Source: Formosa sp. L2A11 (GTDB taxonomy: Bacteria > Bacteroidota > Bacteroidia > Flavobacteriales > Flavobacteriaceae). Taken from it: a stretch of 64,000 bases of DNA. Below are positions 26,171-35,494 of this stretch, piece after piece; the stretch's first letter is position 1; each line of letters starts with the position of its first letter. Below the pieces are notes generated by a model. It saw only the letters and a list, made by a program, of their open reading frames with translations. It was not told the origin of the DNA and made no database searches. The DNA is taken from positions 62,001 through 126,000 of the forward strand of contig NZ_CP047028.1 of assembly GCF_009796865.1 (NCBI RefSeq), in the 5' to 3' direction. Position numbers and translations under genes: made by a program.

Positions 26171-26197
26171 AAAAGCATCCTCTAGGGATGCTTTTTC
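26171..26197 (+). terminator. Terminator after the hydrolase gene
   Basis: AAAAGCATCC pairs with GGATGCTTTTT around TCTAG, four bases after the stop. Confidence 0.8.
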
Positions 26198-26370
26198 ACT
26201 AACTAACCAACCAATATGAAAAATTATTACTAAAATATTAAAGTAACCACACTCTAATATTTGTTATCATAATAATTGATATTTAAAAAGCAATCTTCGT
26301 GCCAAACTTTAAAACCAACTCCTTTTTTTTAATGCTCAAATTTGCTATTTTGCAACTTTAACAATTTTTT

Positions 26371-27636
26371 ATGGAAAACACACCCCTATTTACTAATGAT
26401 GCCATTGTGTTTGGTATTTTAATGCTTTCACTTGGATTCGTATTTTATACAGAAGCTAAAAAAACCAGGTTTTGGAAAACATTTTACAAGTACATTCCTG
26501 GCTTATTAATGTGTTATTTAATACCCGCCATTTTTAACTCTTTAGGGATTATTTCTGCAGACAGTTCGCAAACCTATTTTATTGCTAGTCGTTATTTTTT
26601 ACCTGCAGCTTTGGTGTTAATGACTATTAGTATTGATTTAAAAGCTATTTTTAATTTAGGTTGGAAAGCTCTAATTATGTTTTTCACGGGTACTATTGGT
26701 ATTGTAATAGGCGGACCTATTGCTATTTTACTTATTTCGGCTGTTTCTCCAACAACCGTAGGAGGCGCAGGTTTCGATGCAGTATGGCGCGGACTCTCTA
26801 CACTTGCGGGAAGCTGGATTGGTGGCGGACCAAATCAAGCTGCAATGTTAGAAATTTACCAGTATAATCAAGAATTATATGGTGGTATGGTATTAGTAGA
26901 TATTGTAATTGCTAATTTTTGGATGGCTTTAATTCTATTAGGAATTGGTAGACGTGAAAGTATAGACAAATGGTTAAAAGCAGATAATACAGCAATAGAA
27001 GAATTACAAAAGAAGGTTCAAAAATTTAGAGATAAGACAACTAAAATACCAACGCTAAATGATTACATGATGATTATTGTATTTGCCTTTGTAGCAGTAG
27101 GAATATCTCATCTTGGTTCAGAATTTATTTCATCCTTTTTAACAGAACATTTCAAAGCAGTAAGCGATATCAAAAGTCCGTTATCATCGTTTGGTAGTAG
27201 TTTCTTCTGGCTAATTACACTAGCAACAATTATAGGAATAGTATTATCCTTTACAAAAGCAAAAACTTATGAAGGCGCCGGAGCAAGTAAAATTGGAAGC
27301 GTTTTTATTTACATATTAGTAGCAACCATTGGAATGAAAATGGATTTAACTAAATTATTCGAGAACCCAGGATTAATCTTAATTGGTTTGGTTTGGATGA
27401 CTATTCATGCCGTTTTACTTATAATAGTTGCCAAACTTATAAAAGCACCATACTTTTTCTTAGCAGTAGGAAGTCAAGCCAATGTTGGTGGTGCCGCCTC
27501 TGCTCCTGTTGTTGCGGCTGCATTTCATCCCTCTTTAGCTTCTGTAGGAGCACTTTTAGCCGTGTTTGGTTATGTTGTGGGTACTTATGGAGCTATTCTT
27601 TGTACTGAGTTAATGAAAATCGTAGCAGTGAACTAG
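26371..27636 (+). CDS. DUF819-family membrane protein
   Basis: A 421-residue integral membrane protein with about ten to eleven hydrophobic segments. DUF819 hallmarks include GSWIGGGPNQAAMLEIY near 147-163 and a C-terminal block with AVGSQANVGGAASAPVVAAAFHP. Both glycine-rich motifs look like paired re-entrant loops of a secondary transporter. The substrate is unknown. A DUF4369-like lipoprotein gene follows after about 50 bases and may share the transcript. Confidence 0.9.
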   Translation: MENTPLFTNDAIVFGILMLSLGFVFYTEAKKTRFWKTFYKYIPGLLMCYLIPAIFNSLGIISADSSQTYFIASRYFLPAALVLMTISIDLKAIFNLGWKALIMFFTGTIGIVIGGPIAILLISAVSPTTVGGAGFDAVWRGLSTLAGSWIGGGPNQAAMLEIYQYNQELYGGMVLVDIVIANFWMALILLGIGRRESIDKWLKADNTAIEELQKKVQKFRDKTTKIPTLNDYMMIIVFAFVAVGISHLGSEFISSFLTEHFKAVSDIKSPLSSFGSSFFWLITLATIIGIVLSFTKAKTYEGAGASKIGSVFIYILVATIGMKMDLTKLFENPGLILIGLVWMTIHAVLLIIVAKLIKAPYFFLAVGSQANVGGAASAPVVAAAFHPSLASVGALLAVFGYVVGTYGAILCTELMKIVAVN

Positions 27637-27687
27637 TTTTTAACAAATAATTATAAGATATTTGCTTTCCAAAATTCAATAAAACAA

Positions 27688-28374
27688 ATGAAAAACTTAT
27701 CTATTTTACTCCTTTTACTCATCGTAGTTTCATGCGGAAAAGATCAGGGAAACTTAACGGTAAACGCACATGTTAAAGGTTTAAAAAAAGGAACTGTTTA
27801 CCTTCAAAAAATAGAAGATTCAACTTTAATTGCTATCGACTCTATAAAAATTAATGGTAATGAAAATTTTGAATTACACGGACAAGTAGATTCTCCTGAA
27901 ATTTATTATTTAGTATTAAACAAGCACGATAAATCTTACGAACGTGTACCCTTTTTTGCTGAAGCTGGATTAATAGATATAAAAACAACATTGAAACATT
28001 TTATTGTAGATGCTAAAATATCTGGTTCTAAAAATCAAGCGCTTTTAGACGATTACAATGCCTTTAATACAAAAATTAAAAATGCCCGTTTAGATTTAAT
28101 TAAAGATAAGTTTGAAGCTGCTAAAGCAAAAGACTCTGTTAAAATAGACGAAATTAATAAATCCGATGCAAGTCTAATTAAACGTAAATACTTATTTACT
28201 GTTAACTATGCTATAAACCATAAAGACTCTGAAATCGCACCTTATTTAGCTCTTTCTGAAATTTATGATGCTAACATAAAATGGTTAGACACGATAAATG
28301 TATCGCTTACTCCAGAAGTTAAAGCTTCTAAATACGGTAAACAATTAGAAACATATATTGAAAGTATTAAGTAG
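27688..28374 (+). CDS. DUF4369-like lipoprotein
   Basis: A 228-residue lipoprotein. The signal ends in IVVSCGKD, placing the lipidated Cys at residue 16. The N-terminal domain (LTVNAHVKGLKKGTVYLQKIEDSTLIAIDSIKINGNENFEL) has the beta-sandwich pattern of DUF4369, which in Bacteroidota often precedes a thioredoxin-like domain. Here the remainder is helical and lacks CxxC, so no thioredoxin part is present. It probably faces the periplasm at a membrane. Function unknown. Confidence 0.8.
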   Translation: MKNLSILLLLLIVVSCGKDQGNLTVNAHVKGLKKGTVYLQKIEDSTLIAIDSIKINGNENFELHGQVDSPEIYYLVLNKHDKSYERVPFFAEAGLIDIKTTLKHFIVDAKISGSKNQALLDDYNAFNTKIKNARLDLIKDKFEAAKAKDSVKIDEINKSDASLIKRKYLFTVNYAINHKDSEIAPYLALSEIYDANIKWLDTINVSLTPEVKASKYGKQLETYIESIK

Positions 28375-28398
28375 GCATAAGTTTCTTTTAAAATTATA

Positions 28399-28430
28399 AA
28401 AAAGGCTTCACATTTTGTGAAGCCTTTTTT
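28399..28430. terminator. Terminator between the lipoprotein gene and lrgB
   Basis: AAAAAGGCTTCACA pairs with TGTGAAGCCTTTTTT around a short loop. It serves both converging units. Confidence 0.8.
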
Positions 28431-28471
28431 TATACCTAATATGTTCGTTTAGAACAGTTCGTTTTTTCAAT

Positions 28472-29179
28472 CTAGAAATCGATCCAAATTCCTAAGAAGG
28501 CAATAATATAAGGCGCTAAAAAGGCTGTAAAAATTCCATTTACAATAAGGCCAATACTAGATAATGCACCAAAGTTTCCGCTAATTTCCATAGATTTTGA
28601 AGCTCCTAAAACGTGGGCAGCCGTTCCCATAGAAATTCCTTGAGCGATAGAACTTTTTATACGAGATATTTTCATGATTTCATATCCAAAAATAGAACCT
28701 AATATTCCAAATAAAATAACAACAGATGCTGTAAGCGGCGGAATACCTCCTAAAGTTTTAGACACCTCGATGGCGATGGGTGTTGTTACCGATTTTGGAG
28801 CAATAGAAAATATAATTTCTTTTGGAGCTCCCATAGCTTTAGCAATTAAGACTACAGATACAACTCCGGCTATACAACCTACTAATTGCGATACAATAAT
28901 AGGAATAGCTTGTTTCTTGATTTTTCCTAGTTGCTGATACAAAGGAACGCCTAGCGCTACAATTGCAGGTTTTAGCAAGAATTCTATCATTCTACTTCCT
29001 TGATGATACGACTCGAAATCAATTTTAAAAACAGTTAAAAAACCAATTATAAATATAATTGCAACTAAAACCGGGTTTAAGAAAATTAATTTCGTTTTTC
29101 TCTGTATCCCTTGAGCCAAAAAATAGGCTACAAAAGTTAAGGTGAGAATAAAAATTTCTGAATTTAATATAGCATTCAT
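28472..29179 (-). CDS. LrgB-family membrane protein
   Basis: A 235-residue membrane protein of the LrgB/CidB/YohK family with about seven hydrophobic segments. The family block SIAPKSVTTPIAIEVSKTLGGIPPLTA is near 126-152 and MGTAAHVLGASKSMEI near 184-199. In Gram-positives LrgAB affects murein hydrolase export and pyruvate uptake; the role in flavobacteria is unclear. It starts 9 bases after the LrgA-like gene and is the last gene of a three-gene unit. Confidence 0.92.
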   Translation of the reverse strand: MNAILNSEIFILTLTFVAYFLAQGIQRKTKLIFLNPVLVAIIFIIGFLTVFKIDFESYHQGSRMIEFLLKPAIVALGVPLYQQLGKIKKQAIPIIVSQLVGCIAGVVSVVLIAKAMGAPKEIIFSIAPKSVTTPIAIEVSKTLGGIPPLTASVVILFGILGSIFGYEIMKISRIKSSIAQGISMGTAAHVLGASKSMEISGNFGALSSIGLIVNGIFTAFLAPYIIAFLGIWIDF

Positions 29180-29188
29180 AATTTGAAA

Positions 29189-29551
29189 CTAAGATTTTTT
29201 ACTTTTTTTAAATGTTATTTTGTGCTTAAGAAACAATTGATGTGTCCAACCTGTACACGCAAAAACTATTATTGTTCCTAAGGTAGATGATACAATTATT
29301 GGCCAAAAAGAAGCCTGAATCAAATCTAAATACAGCATAATAGCAACACCTGGTGGGACAAAAAAGAAAGCCATATTCTTGGTTAAAAAATCGCTTAAAC
29401 CGCGAACCCATTCTAATTTTACCCATCCCATTTCTAAAGACACGGTTAAAAGCAACATACCTATTATACTAGATGGCATTTTAACGCCTGTGAGATACAC
29501 GAAAAATTCACCAAAAAGTAAACATCCCGTAATTATTACAACTTGTCTCAT
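29189..29551 (-). CDS. LrgA/CidA-family membrane protein
   Basis: A 120-residue holin-like membrane protein with four hydrophobic segments. The pattern GEFFVYLTGVKMPSSIIGMLLL and KNMAFFFVPPGVAIMLYLDLI is characteristic of LrgA/CidA. It lies 15 bases after a HAD phosphatase gene and 9 bases before the LrgB partner, so the two membrane proteins are made together. Confidence 0.92.
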   Translation of the reverse strand: MRQVVIITGCLLFGEFFVYLTGVKMPSSIIGMLLLTVSLEMGWVKLEWVRGLSDFLTKNMAFFFVPPGVAIMLYLDLIQASFWPIIVSSTLGTIIVFACTGWTHQLFLKHKITFKKSKKS

Positions 29552-29566
29552 ATAACTTATAATTAT

Positions 29567-30220
29567 TTATTCTAAAATTTTTAATATATCTAAAGGGTGC
29601 TTTACTATTGTTTTGGCACCATTAGCACGTAATTCTTTTTCGTCTCTAAAACCCCATAATACGCCAACAGCGTGCATACCTGCTTTTGTACCTGTTTGCA
29701 TATCTACACCAGAATCGCCTACAAATAAAAAAGATTCGGGAGTCACACCAATAGCTTCACTAAATTGAATGGCTTTTAATGGATTTGGCTTTTTAAGAAC
29801 TTCTGTGGTTAATCCGATAACAGCATCAAATGTCCATTTAGACAATACAACCTCAACAACGCGCTTTGTAAAATCTTCAGCTTTATTAGAAAACACACCT
29901 AATTTTAATCCTTTTTCAGATAGCGCATCTAATAAGTCTGAAATACCATTATATGCATGTGTTTTATTTGTACAATTTTCTGCATAAACGGCAATCATTT
30001 GGCTGTAATAAGTGTTAATTGCAGCTTCATTCCTTTCAGATTCTGGCAATGCCCTTTCTACTAAAGTGCGTATTCCATGTCCTATAAATGAAGGATAAGA
30101 ATTAAGTAAATGGATTGGAAAATTGTTGTTTTTTAAAACGATGTTCATAGCGTCGGCTAGGTCTTGTATAGAATCTACAAGCGTGCCATCTAAATCGAAA
30201 ATTACTGCTTCATACTTCAT
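29567..30220 (-). CDS. HAD-family phosphatase (phosphoglycolate phosphatase-like)
   Basis: A HAD hydrolase of 217 residues. The nucleophile motif is IFDLDGTLVDS, with D9 and D11. The cap and remaining motifs follow: GVFSNKAE, KPNPLKAIQF and FLFVGDSGVDMQTGTKAG. It most resembles phosphoglycolate phosphatase (Gph). I chose ATG 30220 (MKYEAVIFDLDG) over the upstream start at 30280. A TATTTTTG -7-like box lies just before it and the extra 20 residues are unlike the family. It leads the lrgAB operon. Confidence 0.9.
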   Translation of the reverse strand: MKYEAVIFDLDGTLVDSIQDLADAMNIVLKNNNFPIHLLNSYPSFIGHGIRTLVERALPESERNEAAINTYYSQMIAVYAENCTNKTHAYNGISDLLDALSEKGLKLGVFSNKAEDFTKRVVEVVLSKWTFDAVIGLTTEVLKKPNPLKAIQFSEAIGVTPESFLFVGDSGVDMQTGTKAGMHAVGVLWGFRDEKELRANGAKTIVKHPLDILKILE

Positions 30221-30300
30221 AAACAAAAATATATTTCGAAGTAAAACAGTCACATGAGATGTGATTATTTTACAAATCAAAAATACCGATTTATATACTA

Positions 30301-30337
30301 AAAAAGGGCTTTAAATCAATTGTTTTAGCCCGTTTTA
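30301..30337 (+). terminator. Possible hairpin downstream of divergent region
   Basis: AAAAAGGGCT and AGCCCGTTTT flank a loop of about 16 bases. It lies between the HAD start and the PH-domain gene, so its role is unclear. Confidence 0.3.
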
Positions 30338-30474
30338 TAACTCTTGCATCAAAATAAATTGATTTTTAATCATATTCATTTTTTATGACTTTTAATTTTA
30401 TTTTTTTCTGAATTTACTCATCAATACGACTTGAATCCTGTTAAAAAATCAGCGTTTATTTATTATAAAAAAAA

Positions 30475-30482
30475 TATATTTG
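30475..30482 (+). promoter_or_regulatory. -7 box of the PH-domain gene
   Basis: TATATTTG fits TAnnTTTG, 61 bases before the ATG at 30544. Confidence 0.5.
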
Positions 30483-30543
30483 TAAGAAAGATTAAGATTA
30501 CAACTAAGTGTAATCAAATCTTTTAAACAGAAACCAATACATT

Positions 30544-30921
30544 ATGGGATTATTCAATAAAATATTAGGAAATGCTTCTGAAGTTTCTCCCGAGCAATTA
30601 AACGAAAAATACAGGCGATTACTTGTTGACGGTGAAGCAGTCGAATTAGGCTTTAAATTACTAAGAGATACGTTTATGTTTACAAATAAGCGCCTAATAT
30701 TAATAGATGTACAAGGTCTTACTGGAAGCAAACAAGAATACAGATCTATGCCCTATAAAAGCATTTCTAGATTTTCTTTAGAAACAGCAGGAACCTTTGA
30801 TTTGGATGCTGAATTAAAAATTTGGATTTCGAGTGAAAATTTACCTTCGGTAAGCAAAAAATTTAATAAAAGTATTAATGTATACGAGGTACAAAAATAT
30901 CTTGCTCAAAAAGTGATGTAA
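30544..30921 (+). CDS. Bacterial PH-domain protein
   Basis: A 125-residue protein almost entirely made of a bacterial pleckstrin-homology-like domain (bPH_1 type). The telling stretch is LLRDTFMFTNKRLILIDVQGLTGSKQEYRSMPYKSISRFSLETAG at about 39-83. Bacterial PH proteins of this sort form rings, but no enzymatic role is known. Single-gene unit. Confidence 0.88.
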   Translation: MGLFNKILGNASEVSPEQLNEKYRRLLVDGEAVELGFKLLRDTFMFTNKRLILIDVQGLTGSKQEYRSMPYKSISRFSLETAGTFDLDAELKIWISSENLPSVSKKFNKSINVYEVQKYLAQKVM

Positions 30922-31016
30922 TTTATAAGCAGCTTTTATTACAAATAATGTATTTTAGTAACATTATAAATGTTGTTTACTTTTAACAAATTTTAGTTAG
31001 CAATTACAAAACCATA

Positions 31017-31760
31017 ATGATATACAATAAAAAAATTGTTATTGTACTTCCTGCATTTAATGCAGAAAAAACACTTGAAAAAACCTTCAAAGAAATTCCT
31101 TTTGAAATCATAGACGATGTTATTTTGGTAGATGATTTTAGCAGTGATAAAACATTAGACATTGCAAACAAAATTGGTATAAACCATGTTATACAACATC
31201 AAAACAATTTAGGATATGGCGGAAATCAAAAAACGTGTTACAACAAAGCATTAGATTTAAATGCAGACATTATAGTAATGCTACACCCCGATTACCAATA
31301 CACTCCAAAATTAATTCATTCTATGTGTTACTTAATTGCAAACGAGGTTTACCCTGTTGTTTTAGGTTCTCGTATTCTAGGCAGAGGCGCACTTGATGGC
31401 GGAATGCCAATGTATAAATATATTTCTAATAGATTTCTTACCCTATTCCAGAACATTTTAATGCGTCAAAAACTGTCTGAATACCATACCGGTTATAGAG
31501 CGTTTTCTTCAGAAGTTTTAAAAGAGATTAATTTTAATGCTAATTCTAACGATTTTATTTTTGACAATCAGTTACTTGCACAAATATGTTTTAAAGGCCA
31601 TCATATTGCAGAAATTACTTGTCCTACAAAATACTTTAAAGACGCCTCTTCAATCAATTTAAAAAGAAGTTGTATTTATGGTTTAGGAGTTGTTAAAACT
31701 TCTATTCAATATTTCTTAGCCAAGAAATTAAATATTACTTCTAAAATATTTGTAAAATGA
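31017..31760 (+). CDS. Glycosyltransferase family 2
   Basis: A GT-A glycosyltransferase of 247 residues. IVIVLPAFNAEKTLEKT begins the nucleotide-binding fold, ILVDDFSSDKT carries the first acidic site, and MLHPDYQY the DxD-like site. GSRILGRGALDGGMP and YHTGYRAFSSEVL are the acceptor side, as in dolichol-phosphate-mannose-synthase-like enzymes. It has no membrane segments. Its stop overlaps the next start (ATGA), so it is coupled to a multi-pass membrane protein, possibly as partners in polyprenyl-linked sugar transfer. Confidence 0.92.
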   Translation: MIYNKKIVIVLPAFNAEKTLEKTFKEIPFEIIDDVILVDDFSSDKTLDIANKIGINHVIQHQNNLGYGGNQKTCYNKALDLNADIIVMLHPDYQYTPKLIHSMCYLIANEVYPVVLGSRILGRGALDGGMPMYKYISNRFLTLFQNILMRQKLSEYHTGYRAFSSEVLKEINFNANSNDFIFDNQLLAQICFKGHHIAEITCPTKYFKDASSINLKRSCIYGLGVVKTSIQYFLAKKLNITSKIFVK

Positions 31761-32893
31761 AAAGCTTAAAAATTAATATCTCTTTTTTTATTTTAATATT
31801 TATTAATTTTATTTTTCTGTACAAATACATTTCAAGATATTCGGAGTACGGATTATTAATTTCAATAATTTTATTAATTTTTCAATGTTTTGCTTTTAAG
31901 TTTAGCAATAAGATAACCTTACCACATAAGCTAAAGAACATTTTTTGCTACGGTTTGCTGGGACTTATAATAGGAGTAGCAATTATAAGTTATTTTAAAA
32001 TCCCTTTAGAGACTTTAATGGTAGATAGATGGAGCGTTATTTCGTCATTCTTAACAGAACTCTACAACGGAAATTATCCTTACTTTGCAAAATCGCATAG
32101 AGGTAATTATCCGGGCCCAATGCCTATTTATTATTTAATTGCAGCACCTTTTCATTATATAGGAGAATTAAGTTTATTAAGTAGTTTAGGCTATTGCATA
32201 GTAACCGTAATACTAATAAAAAAGACGACAGCGACTAAACATCTAAATTTCTTAATTTTTTACATGTTCACTTCTGCTTATATGATCTGGGAAATTACAA
32301 CTAGAAGTAATTTATTCACCTTTACAATGCTTGTTTTACTAGTACTAAATGCTTTTATAAATTTAGACAATAAGACGACGTTAAAATTTTACGGATTAGC
32401 TTTATTAACCGGTTTATTACTATCTACAAGAAGTGTTTATATCCTACCCTACGTTATCTTTTTTTTATCAAGCTTAGTAAATCAGGACATTACTTTTAAA
32501 AACATATTTCTTTTTCTTTCAATTGCCTTTATAGCATTTACAGCTACTTTTATTCCTTTTATTTATTTTTATCCTGACGATTTTTTTAAAATGAATCCTT
32601 TTATTATTCAGTCATCATTCTTAATTCCCACAGCATATACAATTGTATTTATTATAATAGCGATATTCTTAACTTTTTTAGTAAAAACAAAAACAGATAA
32701 ATTTTTCTTTAGCGGTTTAAGTCTTTTTATTGCAATATTAATTTACGGAATTTATTATTTAGTTAATTATGGATTTGTAACCTCGTATATTAATAGTAAA
32801 ATGGATATTTCTTACTTTATCTTTTGTATGCCCTTTTTTATAACGTATTTAATTTATGTTAATCCGGATAAAAAAACATTAGCAACACATTAA
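31757..32893 (+). CDS. Polytopic membrane protein coupled to the glycosyltransferase
   Basis: A 378-residue membrane protein with about ten hydrophobic segments. It has the look of a GT-C type glycosyltransferase or DUF2029-like mannosyltransferase, but no clear active-site motif can be named. A loop around 93-125 (VDRWSVISSFLTELYNGNYPYFAKSHRGNYPGPMP) holds conserved-looking acidic and aromatic residues, as in GT-C enzymes. It overlaps the upstream GT2 gene by four bases. Confidence 0.75.
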   Translation: MKSLKINISFFILIFINFIFLYKYISRYSEYGLLISIILLIFQCFAFKFSNKITLPHKLKNIFCYGLLGLIIGVAIISYFKIPLETLMVDRWSVISSFLTELYNGNYPYFAKSHRGNYPGPMPIYYLIAAPFHYIGELSLLSSLGYCIVTVILIKKTTATKHLNFLIFYMFTSAYMIWEITTRSNLFTFTMLVLLVLNAFINLDNKTTLKFYGLALLTGLLLSTRSVYILPYVIFFLSSLVNQDITFKNIFLFLSIAFIAFTATFIPFIYFYPDDFFKMNPFIIQSSFLIPTAYTIVFIIIAIFLTFLVKTKTDKFFFSGLSLFIAILIYGIYYLVNYGFVTSYINSKMDISYFIFCMPFFITYLIYVNPDKKTLATH

Positions 32894-32918
32894 AGAATGA
32901 CTGCTACATATACAAAAC

Positions 32919-32957
32919 AAAACAGGCTTCAGAAGTAAAACTCTTGAAGCCTGTTTT
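32919..32957 (+). terminator. Terminator after the glycosyltransferase pair
   Basis: AAACAGGCTTCA pairs with TGAAGCCTGTTTT around a loop, 26 bases after the stop. Confidence 0.8.
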
Positions 32958-33067
32958 ATATGCTTTTAGTATTGATTTTTAAGCTTGCTACAACCAAAGC
33001 CTCATCATAACCAAACAACTCTATTTACTTAATAATATATTATCTGTATAGAAAGTTATAACAATAT

Positions 33068-34108
33068 TTAATCTATAAAATCTATTTTAGAAATGCGTCC
33101 TTTTCCTGCTGCATACGCTAAAGAATCGTTTACAAATCGGATGGTATAAAACGATTCGTCACTAATATGTTTCCAAGATGTTCCGCCATTAACAGACACA
33201 TCCATACCGTTAAAACTTACAGCGACTAAATTTTGTGCATCACTATTTGGCACATATTGTACGCAACTTTTATAAGCAGGAGCTTCACCATTTGCAACTA
33301 TTTGCCATGTTTGTCCGCCATCTACAGTCTTCATCTTATTATTTGTATTCCCTTCAGGTTTAGTGTAATCTCCTCCAATAGCAAACCCCTTTTTATTATC
33401 GTAAAAATCTATAGAAAATATACCTTGGTTAGGTTCTGTATTCAACATGGGTGTATCAATTACAACCCAAGACTTTCCTTTATCTGCAGTATAGTAAATC
33501 GATCCGCTATTTGTAGCAACCCATGCTTCATCTCCTAAAACTTTAATATTTGTATTACTTGCCGCAAAGGCGCCTTCTCCTTCAATAGATTCTGGTAACA
33601 CATCGCAAGCTAATTTTGTCCAAGTTTCGCCACCATCTCGTGTTATAATAATAGACAAACAACCATTAATACTATCTCCAACAGCAATTCCTTCTTTATC
33701 GTTCCAGAACGTCATGGCATCATAAAACACGCCTTCCCCGTCTTCTTTATAGACCAATTTCATTCGGCCATCGTCTCCCGTTTTATATAACAACGCAGGA
33801 CTTTCAATACTCAGCATAAAAAAATCGTTAGTTGTATGTGCAACCGCTCTAAAATGTAATGGCACAGAATCGTGAAGTTGTTTAGAAGTTACCCACTGTT
33901 CCTTTTTTGAAAAATACAATCCATACATTCCCTTATCTGCTGCGAATGCTAAGGTTCCGTCGCCCATAAGCTCTATAGCACGTACACTTATAGAGTCATT
34001 ATATATATCCTGAATTTTGATAGAATTATAAGTTTTAACAGGTTTTTGAACATCTTGTTTACAAGAACTTATCAAAAGAATAAGTAAAAGGCTAGCTATT
34101 AGTCGCAT
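33068..34108 (-). CDS. Ycf48/BNR-repeat lipoprotein
   Basis: A 346-residue lipoprotein with the lipidation Cys at about residue 16 (LLISSCKQD). The rest is a beta-propeller with repeats of the type TRDGGETW, TADKGKSW, TVDGGQTW and SVNGGTSW, as in Ycf48 photosystem-assembly-like and sialidase/BNR proteins. Because the organism is a flavobacterium, a photosystem role is out of the question; a binding or scaffold role is likely. It is divergent from the RsmB-like gene, 62 bases away. Confidence 0.85.
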   Translation of the reverse strand: MRLIASLLLILLISSCKQDVQKPVKTYNSIKIQDIYNDSISVRAIELMGDGTLAFAADKGMYGLYFSKKEQWVTSKQLHDSVPLHFRAVAHTTNDFFMLSIESPALLYKTGDDGRMKLVYKEDGEGVFYDAMTFWNDKEGIAVGDSINGCLSIIITRDGGETWTKLACDVLPESIEGEGAFAASNTNIKVLGDEAWVATNSGSIYYTADKGKSWVVIDTPMLNTEPNQGIFSIDFYDNKKGFAIGGDYTKPEGNTNNKMKTVDGGQTWQIVANGEAPAYKSCVQYVPNSDAQNLVAVSFNGMDVSVNGGTSWKHISDESFYTIRFVNDSLAYAAGKGRISKIDFID

Positions 34109-34144
34109 TTATTAAAATTTTCGCTAAAAATAATTAATTAAACT

Positions 34145-34152
34145 TACCTTTG
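34145..34152 (+). promoter_or_regulatory. -7 box of the RsmB-type gene
   Basis: TACCTTTG fits TAnnTTTG, 18 bases before the ATG at 34171. Confidence 0.5.
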
Positions 34153-34170
34153 TGTCCTTAAATACATAAA

Positions 34171-35382
34171 ATGCGATTACATAGAAATTTATGCTTTGCG
34201 GTAGTAGACGGATTAATGCTAATTTTTAACGAAGGAATTTATGCCGACAAAGTAGTACAACAATTATTAAAACGCGATAAACGCTGGGGAAGTCGCGACC
34301 GTGGCTTTGTAGCCGAAACGACTTACGAAATCGTTCGCTGGAAACGCCTATATGCTGAAATAGCAGATGTAAAAGAACCATACGATAGAGATAATATTTG
34401 GAGAATGTTTGCAGTATGGGCTACATTAAAAGGTATAAAATTACCGGATTGGACCTATTTTGAAAACACACCTACACGTAAAATTAAAGGCCGTTTTGAT
34501 GAACTTTCTAAAATTAGAAAATTCAAAGAATCTATTCCAGATTGGATGGATGAAATTGGGGCTAAAGAATTAGGAGAAGCACTTTGGACAAAAGAAATTG
34601 CTGCTTTAAACTTGCAAGCAGATGTTGTTTTAAGAACAAACACCTTAAAAGTTACAAAAGACAAGTTACAAGCAGATCTTTTTGATAACGATATTGAGAC
34701 AGAATTTATTAAAGGTTATCCTGCTGCTCTTAAATTAAAAGAACGTGCAAACGTATTTACTACAGAATCTTTTAAAAACGGACATTTTGAAGTGCAAGAT
34801 GCATCTTCTCAATTAGTAGCTGCTTATTTAGAAGTTAAACCTGGTATGCGTGTTATAGACACTTGTGCTGGTGCTGGTGGAAAAACACTACACTTAGCAT
34901 CTTTAATGGAAAACAAAGGTCAGATTATTGCTTTAGACATTTACGCAAATAAATTGCATGAATTAAAACGTCGTGCAAAACGCGATGGTGCACATAATAT
35001 TGAACCTCGCCATATAGATTCTTCTAAGGTTATTAAAAAACTTTACGACAAAGGAGACCGTGTTTTAATAGATGCACCTTGTTCTGGTTTAGGCGTTTTA
35101 AGAAGAAACCCTGATGCAAAATGGAAATTACAACCCGAATTTTTAGATAAAATTCGTGCAACACAACAAGAAATCATTCAAAAATATTCTAGAATGGTTA
35201 AATCTGGCGGACAAATGGTTTATGCCACATGTTCTGTATTACCTTCTGAAAACAGACAACAAGTTGATGTTTTCTTAACATCTGAATTTGGAAAAGATTT
35301 TACCTTAGTGCGCGACGAAAATGTCTATGCTCACAAAACAGGATTTGACGGATTTTATATGGCGTTACTTAAGAGACAGTAA
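34171..35382 (+). CDS. RsmB/NOP-family 16S rRNA or RNA cytosine methyltransferase
   Basis: An m5C RNA methyltransferase of 403 residues. SAM-binding and catalytic motifs are DTCAGAGGKTLHLASLM, ALDIYANKL, LIDAPCSGLGVLRRNPD with the PC motif Cys, and YATCSVLPSEN with the TC motif Cys. The N-terminal part (DKRWGSRDRGFVAETTYEIVRWKRLYAEI) is the NusB-like or RsmB N-terminal helical domain. It most resembles the RsmB-type group, and the exact target is not certain. Confidence 0.93.
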   Translation: MRLHRNLCFAVVDGLMLIFNEGIYADKVVQQLLKRDKRWGSRDRGFVAETTYEIVRWKRLYAEIADVKEPYDRDNIWRMFAVWATLKGIKLPDWTYFENTPTRKIKGRFDELSKIRKFKESIPDWMDEIGAKELGEALWTKEIAALNLQADVVLRTNTLKVTKDKLQADLFDNDIETEFIKGYPAALKLKERANVFTTESFKNGHFEVQDASSQLVAAYLEVKPGMRVIDTCAGAGGKTLHLASLMENKGQIIALDIYANKLHELKRRAKRDGAHNIEPRHIDSSKVIKKLYDKGDRVLIDAPCSGLGVLRRNPDAKWKLQPEFLDKIRATQQEIIQKYSRMVKSGGQMVYATCSVLPSENRQQVDVFLTSEFGKDFTLVRDENVYAHKTGFDGFYMALLKRQ

Positions 35383-35409
35383 CTCTAAAAATATTCAACA
35401 ATTATCACG

Positions 35410-35443
35410 AGCTAGTAAAGATTTTTCTTTACTAGCTTTTTTA
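35410..35443 (+). terminator. Terminator after the RNA methyltransferase gene
   Basis: AGCTAGTAAAG pairs with CTTTACTAGCT and is followed by TTTTT, 27 bases after the stop. Confidence 0.85.
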
Positions 35444-35494
35444 TTTTGTAAATTGATCAAAAATTTAAATTAATCTAACTTTAAACATCTCTCT

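Noticed and set aside
26661-26867. Cys/Arg-rich ORFs inside the DUF819 gene (also 27393-27608)
   Set aside because: Out-of-frame translations of glycine-rich membrane codons; no independent support.
33068-34108. Photosystem II assembly factor
   Set aside because: The Ycf48-like propeller is only a fold match; the window is from a non-photosynthetic lineage and the protein is a lipoprotein.
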